From contig CAYTRU010000030.1 in NCBI GenBank assembly GCA_964440265.1, positions 1-11,940 on the forward strand: a stretch of DNA of 11,940 nucleotides. Direction: 5' to 3'. Below are positions 6,900 to 11,940 of the stretch, in pieces (positions within the stretch are counted from its first letter, which is position 1; each line of letters begins with the position of its first letter). The position numbers and the translations under genes are program-made. The notes under the pieces were generated by a model, which saw only the letters and a program-made list of their open reading frames with translations, had not been told where the DNA came from and searched no databases. Source of the stretch: CAYMUN01 sp964440265 (GTDB lineage: Bacteria > Patescibacteriota > Saccharimonadia > Saccharimonadales > UBA4665).

Positions 6900-7103
6900 A
6901 TGGCCAAGATTTTTAAACACCGCACCGACGTAGCCTACTTTGACCACAAGGATTTTAAAACCTTGCAACGCTACGTAAATGTCTACGGGCAGATCGAAAC
7001 TCGTAAAAAAACCGGCCTGACTGAAAGCCAGCAACGCCGCCTGAGCACGGCCATCAAACGGGCCCGTCACCTGGCTCTGATGCCTTTCGTGGCCAACAAC
7101 TGA
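6900..7103 (+). CDS. rpsR: 30S ribosomal protein S18
   Basis: Ribosomal protein S18, the partner of S6 on the 30S platform. At 67 aa it is a compact version with the conserved core: YFDHKDFKTLQRYVNVYGQI, TRKKTGLTESQQRRLSTAIKRARHLALMPF. It lacks the longer N-terminal tail of many S18 proteins and the zinc-binding cysteines of the C+ type. A perfect Shine-Dalgarno (AAGGAGGAA, 6886-6894) overlaps the ssb stop codon, 12 nt separate the genes, and translational coupling is likely. It is followed by efp after 10 nt. Confidence 0.97.
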   Translation: MAKIFKHRTDVAYFDHKDFKTLQRYVNVYGQIETRKKTGLTESQQRRLSTAIKRARHLALMPFVANN

Positions 7104-7113
7104 GGAGCTAGCC

Positions 7114-7680
7114 ATGGCGCTGAGCATTACTAATCTTAAAAAAGGCGTTATCTTCCAGTGGGAGGGGGAGCCGTTTCGGGTCGTTGATTACAATCAGAAG
7201 GTTATGGGGCGCGGTGGTTCGATTGTAAACGTCCGCATCAAAAGTTTGCTTGACGGCAAGGTCCTTAGCAAGACCTTTAAAGGTAACGAACAGCTAGAGA
7301 CGGCTGATGTCACCAGCCAAGCAGTGCAATATTTATACAACGACACAAACACCTTTTTCTTTATGAACGACGAGACATTTGATCAGTTTGAAGTACCGGC
7401 CGACCTAGTAGGTGATGGAGCGGGCTATATCAAGGAAGGTGATCGTGTGCAGCTACAGTTTTTTAACGGCCGACCGATAAACGTCGAGCTGCCTAAAAAT
7501 GTGCCGCTCAAAGTTACCTACACGGAAGACGCGGTAAAAGGCGATACTAGCTCTTCGGTTACCAAAACGGCCACCCTAGAAACTGGCCTTACTATCAAGG
7601 TACCAGCTTTTATCAAGCAGGGTGACGTTATCTCGGTGGATACCACGAATGGTACCTACCGTGAACGTGTCAAAGAATAG
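7114..7680 (+). CDS. efp: Elongation factor P
   Basis: EF-P binds ribosomes stalled on polyproline stretches between the P and E sites and promotes peptide-bond formation. All three beta-barrel domains are present in 188 aa: the KOW-like domain I (residues 1-63), the OB domain II (YLYNDTNTFFFMNDETFDQFEVP) and the C-terminal OB domain ending TNGTYRERV. The tip of the domain I loop reads VMGRGGS, placing Arg33 where E. coli has the beta-lysylated Lys34. No EarP, EpmA or YmfI-like modifier is in the window. GAGGAG (7102-7107) overlaps the rpsR stop and lies 6 nt before the ATG, so efp is probably the last gene of the rpsF block. It ends 4 nt before the convergent RHH gene. Confidence 0.97.
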   Translation: MALSITNLKKGVIFQWEGEPFRVVDYNQKVMGRGGSIVNVRIKSLLDGKVLSKTFKGNEQLETADVTSQAVQYLYNDTNTFFFMNDETFDQFEVPADLVGDGAGYIKEGDRVQLQFFNGRPINVELPKNVPLKVTYTEDAVKGDTSSSVTKTATLETGLTIKVPAFIKQGDVISVDTTNGTYRERVKE

Positions 7681-7684
7681 CTCC

Positions 7685-8029
7685 CTAGTCGTTAAAAATA
7701 TTAACGTCTTTGATCATTTTCCTCATTTGTACCTGGGAGTGGCGGTGCTGCAATGTTTTCAGGATGACCTCAGGATCTGTTTGATCCAGGTCTCGTCCTT
7801 GTGGCCGCAAATACCATAGCAAAGCCGTGCGGATTAAGTCGCTCCGTGTGGTGTAATCCTTCTCGGCGGCAATATCAACCTGCTGCAACAATCCTGTTGC
7901 AATAGTTAAGTTAATTTGGATTGTACTACCAGCACGAGACCTAACAGATTTTGTCGGCGTGGACTGTTGAGCTTTTGTCGTAAGACGAGACGTGTTGTCA
8001 TGGCTATTTGGGGCATTGTGATTTTGCAT
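7685..8029 (-). CDS. Ribbon-helix-helix DNA-binding protein, 114 aa
   Basis: Probable small transcription factor of the MetJ/Arc/CopG fold. The beta strand STIQINLTI (about 35-43) is followed by helix A (GLLQQVDIAAEKD), the turn YTTRS (59-63) and helix B (DLIRTALLWYLR), a standard dimerising RHH layout. A basic, Ser/Thr/Asn-rich N-terminal arm (1-34) and a charged C-terminal extension (76-114) flank it. RHH proteins are often antitoxins, but no toxin frame adjoins: the downstream neighbour is efp (convergent, 4 nt away) and upstream is the divergent tlyA. A stand-alone regulator, perhaps of itself or tlyA, is the simpler reading. The ATG is 6 nt after an extended -10, so the mRNA is probably leaderless. 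The RHH call is confident; targets are unknown. Confidence 0.85.
   Translation of the reverse strand: MQNHNAPNSHDNTSRLTTKAQQSTPTKSVRSRAGSTIQINLTIATGLLQQVDIAAEKDYTTRSDLIRTALLWYLRPQGRDLDQTDPEVILKTLQHRHSQVQMRKMIKDVNIFND
7688..7708. terminator. Weak AT-rich hairpin at the efp/RHH tail-to-tail junction
   Basis: CGTTAA (7690-7695) and TTAACG (7701-7706) form a perfect 6-bp stem around AAATA, extendable past a T-T mismatch, with TCTTTG and TCATTTT downstream. It lies within the 3' end of the RHH reading frame. The stem is AU-rich and the U-tract is broken, so termination of the efp operon here is only plausible. Confidence 0.3.
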
Positions 8030-8035
8030 AGATAA

Positions 8036-8044
8036 AGTATACCA
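8036..8044 (-). promoter_or_regulatory. Extended -10 promoter of the RHH gene, leaderless layout
   Basis: Reading the minus strand, TGG-TATACT (8044 down to 8036) is an extended -10. Exactly 6 nt (8035-8030) separate it from the ATG at 8029. No consensus -35 is visible 16-18 nt upstream and no Shine-Dalgarno is present. Confidence 0.6.
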
Positions 8045-8171
8045 AATACATAGATTTTATATATGACTTTTTGCAAGTGCCCAAATGCTTGGTGTGGAGA
8101 TTGGCCTAAAACTCTGGTACAGAAATTATGATGCGTTCTTTCTCAGCTAACCAAGCGTTGCTGGATTAGCA

Positions 8172-8180
8172 TGGTAGACT
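8172..8180 (+). promoter_or_regulatory. Extended -10 promoter of tlyA, leaderless layout
   Basis: TGG-TAGACT (8172-8180) is an extended -10 ending 6 nt before the GTG at 8187. It mirrors the TGG-TATACT of the divergent RHH gene, and no -35 consensus is seen. AAAGG directly abuts the GTG, too close to act as a Shine-Dalgarno for it. Confidence 0.55.
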
Positions 8181-8186
8181 TGAAAG

Positions 8187-8948
8187 GTGAAAATTCGCTT
8201 GGATCAACGCACTGTGCAGCTTGGACTTGTCAGCACACGCAGTCAGGCCATGAGCTACATCAAGCTGGGCAAGCTCAAAGTTAACGGCCTGGTGGCTACA
8301 AAGCCCGGTTTTTTGGTAAACGAGCACGACCGGCTTGCCATAACTGTCGAGGAGCAATATGTCAGCCGGGCTGCCCTCAAATTAGCTTCAGTGGCGCCAG
8401 CACTGAAGTTGGATTTCAAGGATAAAGTGGTGCTTGATGTCGGTAGTAGCACCGGTGGTTTTAGTGATTACGCGCTTCGGCAAGGGGCACGCAAAGTCAT
8501 TGCTGTCGAAGTAGGCACTAATCAGCTCCATCCTACCCTGCGCGATAATCCTCGGATTGAACTGCACGAGCAGCAAGATATCCGGAACGTATATCTTGCT
8601 GGCCAGAGTAAAAAAACTGAGCTAGAAGGGGCAGTCGTCATTAAAGATCTGCCCGATATAGTGGTAGCTGACGTGTCATTTGTCTCGTTGCGGAACATTT
8701 TGCCACATGTGGCTACGCTCAGCTCACGTCAGACGCAGATCGTAGCCATGGTCAAGCCGCAATTTGAGGCCGGACAAAGTTCGTTGAAACATAAGGGTGT
8801 GATCAAAAACGATACGATGCGCCGCGATATCTTAAAAGATTTTGAAGTCTGGGCTCATGCCCACTTTGTAGTTATAGAGAAAGCTGACTCAGCAGTGAGC
8901 GGAGCAAAAGGTAACCAAGAACGGTTCTACCTGTTAAAAAAACTGTAA
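8187..8948 (+). CDS. tlyA: TlyA-family rRNA 2'-O-methyltransferase (S4 + FtsJ domains)
   Basis: Predicted SAM-dependent ribose 2'-O-methyltransferase acting on rRNA; mycobacterial TlyA modifies 16S and 23S rRNA cytidines. An S4 RNA-binding domain (residues 2-55: RLDQRTVQLGLVSTRSQAMSYI, KVNG) is followed by the Rossmann methyltransferase domain. The SAM motif DVGSSTGGF is at 84-92. The catalytic K-D-K-E set of this class is complete: Lys65 (SRAALKL), Asp162 (ADVSF), Lys190 (VKPQFE) and Glu245 (GNQERF). It was historically annotated as hemolysin A, a name not supported by these motifs. At 253 aa its length is normal. GTG at 8187 is preferred because it keeps the conserved RLD of the S4 domain; the TTG at 8199 would remove it. 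It is divergent from the RHH gene and convergent with crp. Confidence 0.93.
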   Translation: MKIRLDQRTVQLGLVSTRSQAMSYIKLGKLKVNGLVATKPGFLVNEHDRLAITVEEQYVSRAALKLASVAPALKLDFKDKVVLDVGSSTGGFSDYALRQGARKVIAVEVGTNQLHPTLRDNPRIELHEQQDIRNVYLAGQSKKTELEGAVVIKDLPDIVVADVSFVSLRNILPHVATLSSRQTQIVAMVKPQFEAGQSSLKHKGVIKNDTMRRDILKDFEVWAHAHFVVIEKADSAVSGAKGNQERFYLLKKL

Positions 8949-8972
8949 CAGCTTAAGTAGCTGTCTCAGTTT
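8940..8972. terminator. Bidirectional hairpin terminator between tlyA and crp
   Basis: Two nested perfect stems are visible: AAACTG (8940-8945) with CAGTTT (8967-8972), and ACAGCT (8948-8953) with AGCTGT (8959-8964) around a TAAGT loop, separated by a 2x2 internal loop. On the minus strand the stem runs into seven consecutive T, a classic intrinsic terminator for crp. On the plus strand only TTTAAAT follows, so it is weaker for tlyA. The stem overlaps the stop codons of both genes. Confidence 0.75.
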
Positions 8973-9619
8973 AAATGCTTGCGGAGGGTGTCGATATCTT
9001 TGAGTAGGGTAAAAGTCTGTTTATTTTCGAGTAAGCCTTTACGCTCTAGAGCGGCTAGTTCTCGACTGGTGGTTTCACGGGTGGCATTCACTGAGCTGGC
9101 AATGTCCTGGTGGCGCAGCGGCACTTCTATCAGCAGCCCAGCCGCTGTTTCTTTGCCAAAACGCTGGCTCATGGTTAGCAGAAAGGAGATAATGCGTTCG
9201 CGTACTGTCCGAAACTCTAGATTGAGAATGCGTTCGCCATGTAAGCGGTACATCTCCATCGTCATATCAAGTAGGGGGGCGAGGGCGTCAGGCTTATTTT
9301 TGATAAACTCTAAAAAATCTTGGCGGCTGAGCTGCCAGGTGGTGGTAGGGGCTAGTGTTTGATAAATGATGTCATGTTCTTCGCCCGTTACCGCCCAAAT
9401 CAAGGGAAAAATCTCATCCTGTTTACGAATGATGAGTAGATTTTCCTCATTATATTTTGTGATGTCATAGGCTTTGACCAAGCCTTCATAAATATAAAAA
9501 ACGCCGTGCGGTGGATCGCCTGGCCGAATGATGAAATCTCCCTTGCGGTACGTTTGCTTTAAACCGTGATGCCGAAAAAAATCCACCAGTTCCGCGGTTT
9601 GTTTCAGCGTGGCTAACAT
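8966..9619 (-). CDS. Crp/Fnr-family transcriptional regulator
   Basis: Winged-helix regulator with an N-terminal cyclic-nucleotide-binding-type jelly roll (about residues 15-105), a long dimerisation helix (112-148) and a C-terminal HTH (170-191, HQDIASSVNATRETTSRELAAL). Recognition residues Arg181, Glu182 and Arg186 match the Arg180/Glu181/Arg185 of E. coli CRP that read GTGA. The phosphate-binding cassette (GE-L...RS in CRP) is replaced by DEIFPLIWAV and there are no cysteines, so neither cAMP binding nor an FNR-type Fe-S cluster is supported; the ligand is unknown. I start it at the ATG at 9619 (217 aa). The frame extends 12 codons to a TTG, but that TTG is part of a TTGACA -35 box. It is divergent from the PH-like gene across GTGA half-sites and is probably autoregulated. 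Confidence 0.93.
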   Translation of the reverse strand: MLATLKQTAELVDFFRHHGLKQTYRKGDFIIRPGDPPHGVFYIYEGLVKAYDITKYNEENLLIIRKQDEIFPLIWAVTGEEHDIIYQTLAPTTTWQLSRQDFLEFIKNKPDALAPLLDMTMEMYRLHGERILNLEFRTVRERIISFLLTMSQRFGKETAAGLLIEVPLRHQDIASSVNATRETTSRELAALERKGLLENKQTFTLLKDIDTLRKHLN

Positions 9620-9625
9620 TTTACT

Positions 9626-9655
9626 AGTATGAGAGGAGTTGCTCGAGTATGTCAA
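9626..9655 (-). promoter_or_regulatory. Promoter of the Crp/Fnr gene, leaderless layout
   Basis: On the minus strand, a perfect TTGACA (9655-9650), an 18-nt spacer and CATACT (9631-9626) are followed by 6 nt and the ATG at 9619. No Shine-Dalgarno precedes the ATG. The -10 matches consensus at 4 of 6 bases. Confidence 0.65.
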
Positions 9656-9681
9656 ATTTTAAACAGTGGAGGCTGGTGAGG

Positions 9682-9699
9682 TGTGATAAAAATCTCACA
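9682..9699. promoter_or_regulatory. Imperfect Crp-type site, TGTGA-N8-TCACA
   Basis: TGTGA (9682-9686) and TCACA (9695-9699) are the two CRP half-sites, but 8 nt rather than 6 separate them. A further GGTGA lies at 9675-9679. The centre (9690.5) is at -71.5 from the predicted crp start, a helical phase used by class I activators. The spacing makes binding less certain than for the second site. Confidence 0.4.
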
Positions 9700-9704
9700 G
9701 ACTC

Positions 9705-9720
9705 GGTGAAGATTCTCACC
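9705..9720. promoter_or_regulatory. Crp-type operator, GGTGA-N6-TCACC
   Basis: GGTGA (9705-9709) and TCACC (9716-9720) form a perfect 5-bp palindrome with the canonical 6-nt spacing of Crp-family sites. The half-site core GTGA is what Arg181/Glu182/Arg186 of the adjacent regulator would read. Its centre (9712.5) is 22 bp, about two helical turns, from the first site. Confidence 0.6.
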
Positions 9721-9741
9721 ATTTAAGCTAATCATTCAAGC

Positions 9742-9766
9742 TAGTATGGGTATACAGAACGGAGGT
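9742..9766 (+). promoter_or_regulatory. Candidate -10 and Shine-Dalgarno of the PH-like gene
   Basis: TAGTAT (9742-9747) gives a predicted start near 9754; TATACA (9751-9756) is an alternative -10, but its start near 9763 would cut into the ribosome-binding site. Neither has a -35 match, as expected for an activator-dependent promoter. GGAGGT (9761-9766) is a strong Shine-Dalgarno 5 nt before the GTG. Confidence 0.45.
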
Positions 9767-9771
9767 CTGAC

Positions 9772-10839
9772 GTGGTTAGCGAAAAATCAATTGACGCCCA
9801 ACTCAAACGTATCGGTTTCAATCGCTACGGCTGGGGACGTGGTGAGATTAATGAGCTACATAATATCATCCTCCCAGATGAAGAAATCTTTGAGTGTGTA
9901 AATGGTATGTATGAAGGCGGCTTCGCGATGGCGATAGCGACTGATGTACGCGTCTTACTCGTCGACAAGAAACCGCTTAATTTTTTGATAGTAGAAGACT
10001 TGCGCTTCGATTTGATTAGTGAGATTGATTACCATCACCGTTTGCTAGGGGCTTACATCAGCATCTCTACCGGCTCCAAAAACCTAAAATTCCGGAGCTA
10101 TAACCAGCCACGTTTACGAAAATTGATCGGTCATGTCCAGCACTGTATGGCCGAGATCAAAAAGAAACAAACCTACCACCAGGAAGGCCAAAACCTGCAC
10201 CTGGAGCGCATCAACCAACAATTGCAAGCCTATTTGATCGCGCAGCATCAGCAGCACCAAGAAATACAAGCGGGGTTAGGGGCGGCCCAGTTAGGTAGTG
10301 GCGCAGCAGCTCCACCACCCGAGCCGGTGCGGCCTAGCCCGGAATTGGCCGACTATCTGTTTGCTCAGAGTTTACTAGCCCAGTACCAGGCCCAGGCGGG
10401 CCAGGGGAGTGAGACTTTACCACCCCAAGCAGCTGGCTTTGAACAGCTAGAAGCTGCCCGTCAAGCTGTCAGATCGACTGCCACAGTACCACCAGCGGTA
10501 GCACCGGCTCAACCAGCTCAAGCTCCCTCACCCGCGCCGCTGCAGTCTACGCCTTTGAAACCAGAGCCGTCAGCTAATCCCGCCACTCCTTCACCGAGTG
10601 AGATATATGCCGACGGCATGCAAGAAATCTTTGGTAAGCACCAACAGGCCCAAGCGGCGGCGAATGATGAAGTGAGCAAAGTCACTAACCAGTCTGCTGT
10701 GTCACAATTCCAGCCTGACCAGCCAGCAGAGATTAATCCGCTTAAGATTGCCTATTCAAAACTACCCTTGGTGTTACGAACCCGTAAGTTTCGTAAGCAG
10801 TCTTCATTTTGGCCAGCGCCTGAGATTGAACCTATTTAG
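9772..10839 (+). CDS. PH-like-domain protein with long disordered tail, 355 aa
   Basis: The first 130 residues resemble a bacterial PH-like (YokE/bPH-type) domain: ILPDEEIFECVNGMYEGGFAM leads into a strand-rich stretch, VRVLLVDKK matches the usual 'TdkRlll' position, and LISEIDYHHRLLGAYISI and NLKFRSYN fit the later strands and final helix. This assignment is by pattern and moderately sure. A Gln/His-rich helical stretch (about 134-168) and a long Pro/Ala/Gln-rich, probably disordered region (170-320) follow, ending in a basic patch KLPLVLRTRKFRKQ and a Trp-containing tip. There is no signal peptide or membrane segment. The GTG start is set by GGAGGT 5 nt upstream. Divergent from the Crp/Fnr gene across its predicted operators, it is the best candidate target of that regulator. 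It overlaps ychF by 8 bp at the 3' end. The biological role is unknown. Confidence 0.85.
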   Translation: MVSEKSIDAQLKRIGFNRYGWGRGEINELHNIILPDEEIFECVNGMYEGGFAMAIATDVRVLLVDKKPLNFLIVEDLRFDLISEIDYHHRLLGAYISISTGSKNLKFRSYNQPRLRKLIGHVQHCMAEIKKKQTYHQEGQNLHLERINQQLQAYLIAQHQQHQEIQAGLGAAQLGSGAAAPPPEPVRPSPELADYLFAQSLLAQYQAQAGQGSETLPPQAAGFEQLEAARQAVRSTATVPPAVAPAQPAQAPSPAPLQSTPLKPEPSANPATPSPSEIYADGMQEIFGKHQQAQAAANDEVSKVTNQSAVSQFQPDQPAEINPLKIAYSKLPLVLRTRKFRKQSSFWPAPEIEPI

Positions 10840-11917
10840 AAACATTAAAGCGGAATTCGACGACATCGTCGGGCTGCATGACGTAAGCCTTACCTTCGGT
10901 ACGGACTTTCCCGCTTGCTCGGGCTGCCGCTAACGAACCAGCACCCAGTAAGTCGGCATAAGCTACGATCTCAGCAGCGATGAAACCACGCTCGAAATCA
11001 CCGTGAATCGTTCCGGCGGCTTGTGGCGCAGTGGCACCGCGCTGGATTGTCCAGGCCCGAACTTCCTTTTCACCAGCGGTCAGATAGCTCTGCAGCCCAA
11101 GCGTTGCGTACGCAGCATGGATCAGCTGCAAAAGCCCTGATTCCTGCTGTCCGTAGCTTTCCAATAATTCTACGGCCTCGCTCTGGTCAAGGTCTTTCAG
11201 TTCGCTCTCCAGTTTCGCGCAGACAAATAAGGCCTTGGCCGGGGCCACCATGTCGCGTAATTTTGTTTGCTTGGCCGAGTCGGCCAGACCGGCCTCATCT
11301 AGGTTGAACACATACATCACTGGCTTCATGGTCAAAAGCTGCAACTCAGACACTGCGCTGGCGTCAATTTCCGGATGATTCCAAAGCGGCTGGCCATCGT
11401 TTAATAGCGCTTGCACTTGCTGATAGGTATCGAGCATTGGCTTCAGCTTGGGGTTAGCACGCGCTTCTTTTTCAAACTTTGGCAGACGGCGCGCCATAGT
11501 CTGCAGATCGGCCAAGATCAGTTCGGTATTGATGACGTCGATATCTTTTTGCGGATCATGCGCGGCGTCGACATGCGTTACGTTCGGGTCATCAAAAGCC
11601 CGCACTACTTGAGCGATTGTCTGAGTCGTGCGGATATGACTCAAGAACTGATTGCCCAAACCCTCGCCCTCGCTGGCCCCAGCCACTAGTCCGGCGATAT
11701 CCACGAAGGTCACCGTCGCCGGCACGATCTTATCGGTATGATACAGCTCAGCCAGCCGCTGAAGCCGCTCATCAGGCACCGGTACAATGCCAGTATTCGG
11801 CTCAATAGTCGCGAATGGATAGTTGGCGGCCAAAATGTTACTGCCTGTCAGGGCGTTAAACAGTGTCGACTTACCTACGTTCGGCAAGCCGACAATCCCG
11901 ATAGAAACAGAGCTCAT
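10832..11917 (-). CDS. ychF: Redox-regulated ATPase YchF (Obg-family)
   Basis: Obg-related P-loop protein that, unlike its GTPase relatives, prefers ATP and associates with ribosomes and stress responses. At 361 aa it is full length (family about 363). Motifs are P-loop GLPNVGKST (10-18), switch I region ANYPFATIEPN, DIAGLVAGASEGEGLGNQFL (G3, 73-76) and NLDE (205-208) at the G4 position, where GTPases have NKxD; this fits non-GTP specificity. A helical hairpin (about 135-175) is followed by the C-terminal TGS domain (WTIQRGATAPQAAGTIHGDFERGF, VEFRFNVSK). The ATG lies 7 nt after an extended -10, with GAGG only 1 nt from the ATG. Its 3' end overlaps the convergent PH-like gene by 8 bp with no room for a terminator. 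Confidence 0.97.
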   Translation of the reverse strand: MSSVSIGIVGLPNVGKSTLFNALTGSNILAANYPFATIEPNTGIVPVPDERLQRLAELYHTDKIVPATVTFVDIAGLVAGASEGEGLGNQFLSHIRTTQTIAQVVRAFDDPNVTHVDAAHDPQKDIDVINTELILADLQTMARRLPKFEKEARANPKLKPMLDTYQQVQALLNDGQPLWNHPEIDASAVSELQLLTMKPVMYVFNLDEAGLADSAKQTKLRDMVAPAKALFVCAKLESELKDLDQSEAVELLESYGQQESGLLQLIHAAYATLGLQSYLTAGEKEVRAWTIQRGATAPQAAGTIHGDFERGFIAAEIVAYADLLGAGSLAAARASGKVRTEGKAYVMQPDDVVEFRFNVSK

Positions 11918-11924
11918 GCCTCAC

Positions 11925-11933
11925 ATTTTAACA
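11925..11933 (-). promoter_or_regulatory. Extended -10 of ychF, near-leaderless layout
   Basis: On the minus strand TGT-TAAAAT (11933 down to 11925) is an extended -10 ending 7 nt before the ATG at 11917, so transcription would begin at or one base before the start codon. Any -35 would be at or beyond the window edge. Confidence 0.5.
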
Positions 11934-11940
11934 GATCGGC

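Noticed and set aside
7685..8029. Toxin-antitoxin system built on the RHH protein
   Set aside because: No small toxin-like frame adjoins; the neighbours are efp and tlyA.
8187..8948. Hemolysin (the historical name of tlyA)
   Set aside because: The S4 domain, SAM motif and complete K-D-K-E set indicate an RNA methyltransferase; nothing suggests a secreted pore-former.
8979..9362. 127-codon plus-strand frame opposite the Crp/Fnr gene
   Set aside because: Serine/arginine-rich shadow of a gene with clear domains on the minus strand.
9725..9743. AAGCTA direct repeat (9725-9730, 9738-9743) as an operator
   Set aside because: Only six bases, 13-bp period, no dyad; likely chance.
1..11940. UGA recoding, mobile elements, CRISPR or defence genes
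   Set aside because: TGA ends rpsR and crp and never interrupts conserved frames; no transposase, integrase, spaced repeats or defence domains were seen.

Overview
The window is a gene-dense stretch of a small, streamlined bacterial chromosome. It carries a 5'-truncated RNase J, an FtsK/SpoIIIE translocase, the rpsF-ssb-rpsR cluster running into efp, a TlyA-type rRNA methyltransferase, a Crp/Fnr-family regulator and the YchF ATPase. Between them lie two poorly characterised proteins (441 and 355 aa) and a small ribbon-helix-helix protein. TGA is used as a normal stop (rpsR, crp), so UGA is not recoded. The gene set, the short genes and the MGRGG tip of EF-P suggest Candidatus Saccharibacteria (TM7, Patescibacteria). 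That placement is inference from protein character, not from a marker phylogeny. There is no transposase, integrase, CRISPR array, tRNA or rRNA gene.

Layout: 1-1770 rnj (5' cut off); 1889-3214 orphan protein behind its own consensus promoter; 3353-5578 ftsK; 5579-5909 a 331-nt gap holding a candidate structured RNA, a strong promoter and a folded rpsF leader; 5910-7680 the co-directional rpsF, ssb, rpsR, efp block; 7685-8029 (minus) RHH protein, tail-to-tail with efp; 8187-8948 tlyA, divergent from the RHH gene; 8966-9619 (minus) Crp/Fnr regulator, tail-to-tail with tlyA over a shared hairpin terminator; 9772-10839 PH-like-domain protein, divergent from the regulator; 10832-11917 (minus) ychF, overlapping the previous gene by 8 bp tail-to-tail.

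The clearest unifying observation is regulatory. Four genes (1889 orphan, RHH, tlyA, crp) have a -10 hexamer ending exactly 6 nt before the start codon, and ychF has one ending 7 nt before it. Transcription would then begin at or next to the start codon, giving leaderless mRNAs. rpsF, ssb, rpsR, efp and the PH-like gene instead have strong Shine-Dalgarno sequences. The same logic moves the crp start from an upstream TTG, which is really part of a TTGACA -35 box, to an internal ATG.

Two further systems stand out. First, the crp/PH-like divergent region has a cluster of GTGA half-sites matching the recognition-helix residues of the regulator. One palindrome is centred at -41.5 from a plausible start for the PH-like gene, which predicts a Crp-controlled module. 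Second, the ftsK-rpsF gap holds an inverted repeat starting at the predicted +1 of an extended -10 promoter and enclosing a nested hairpin, which predicts a roughly 148-nt non-coding RNA.
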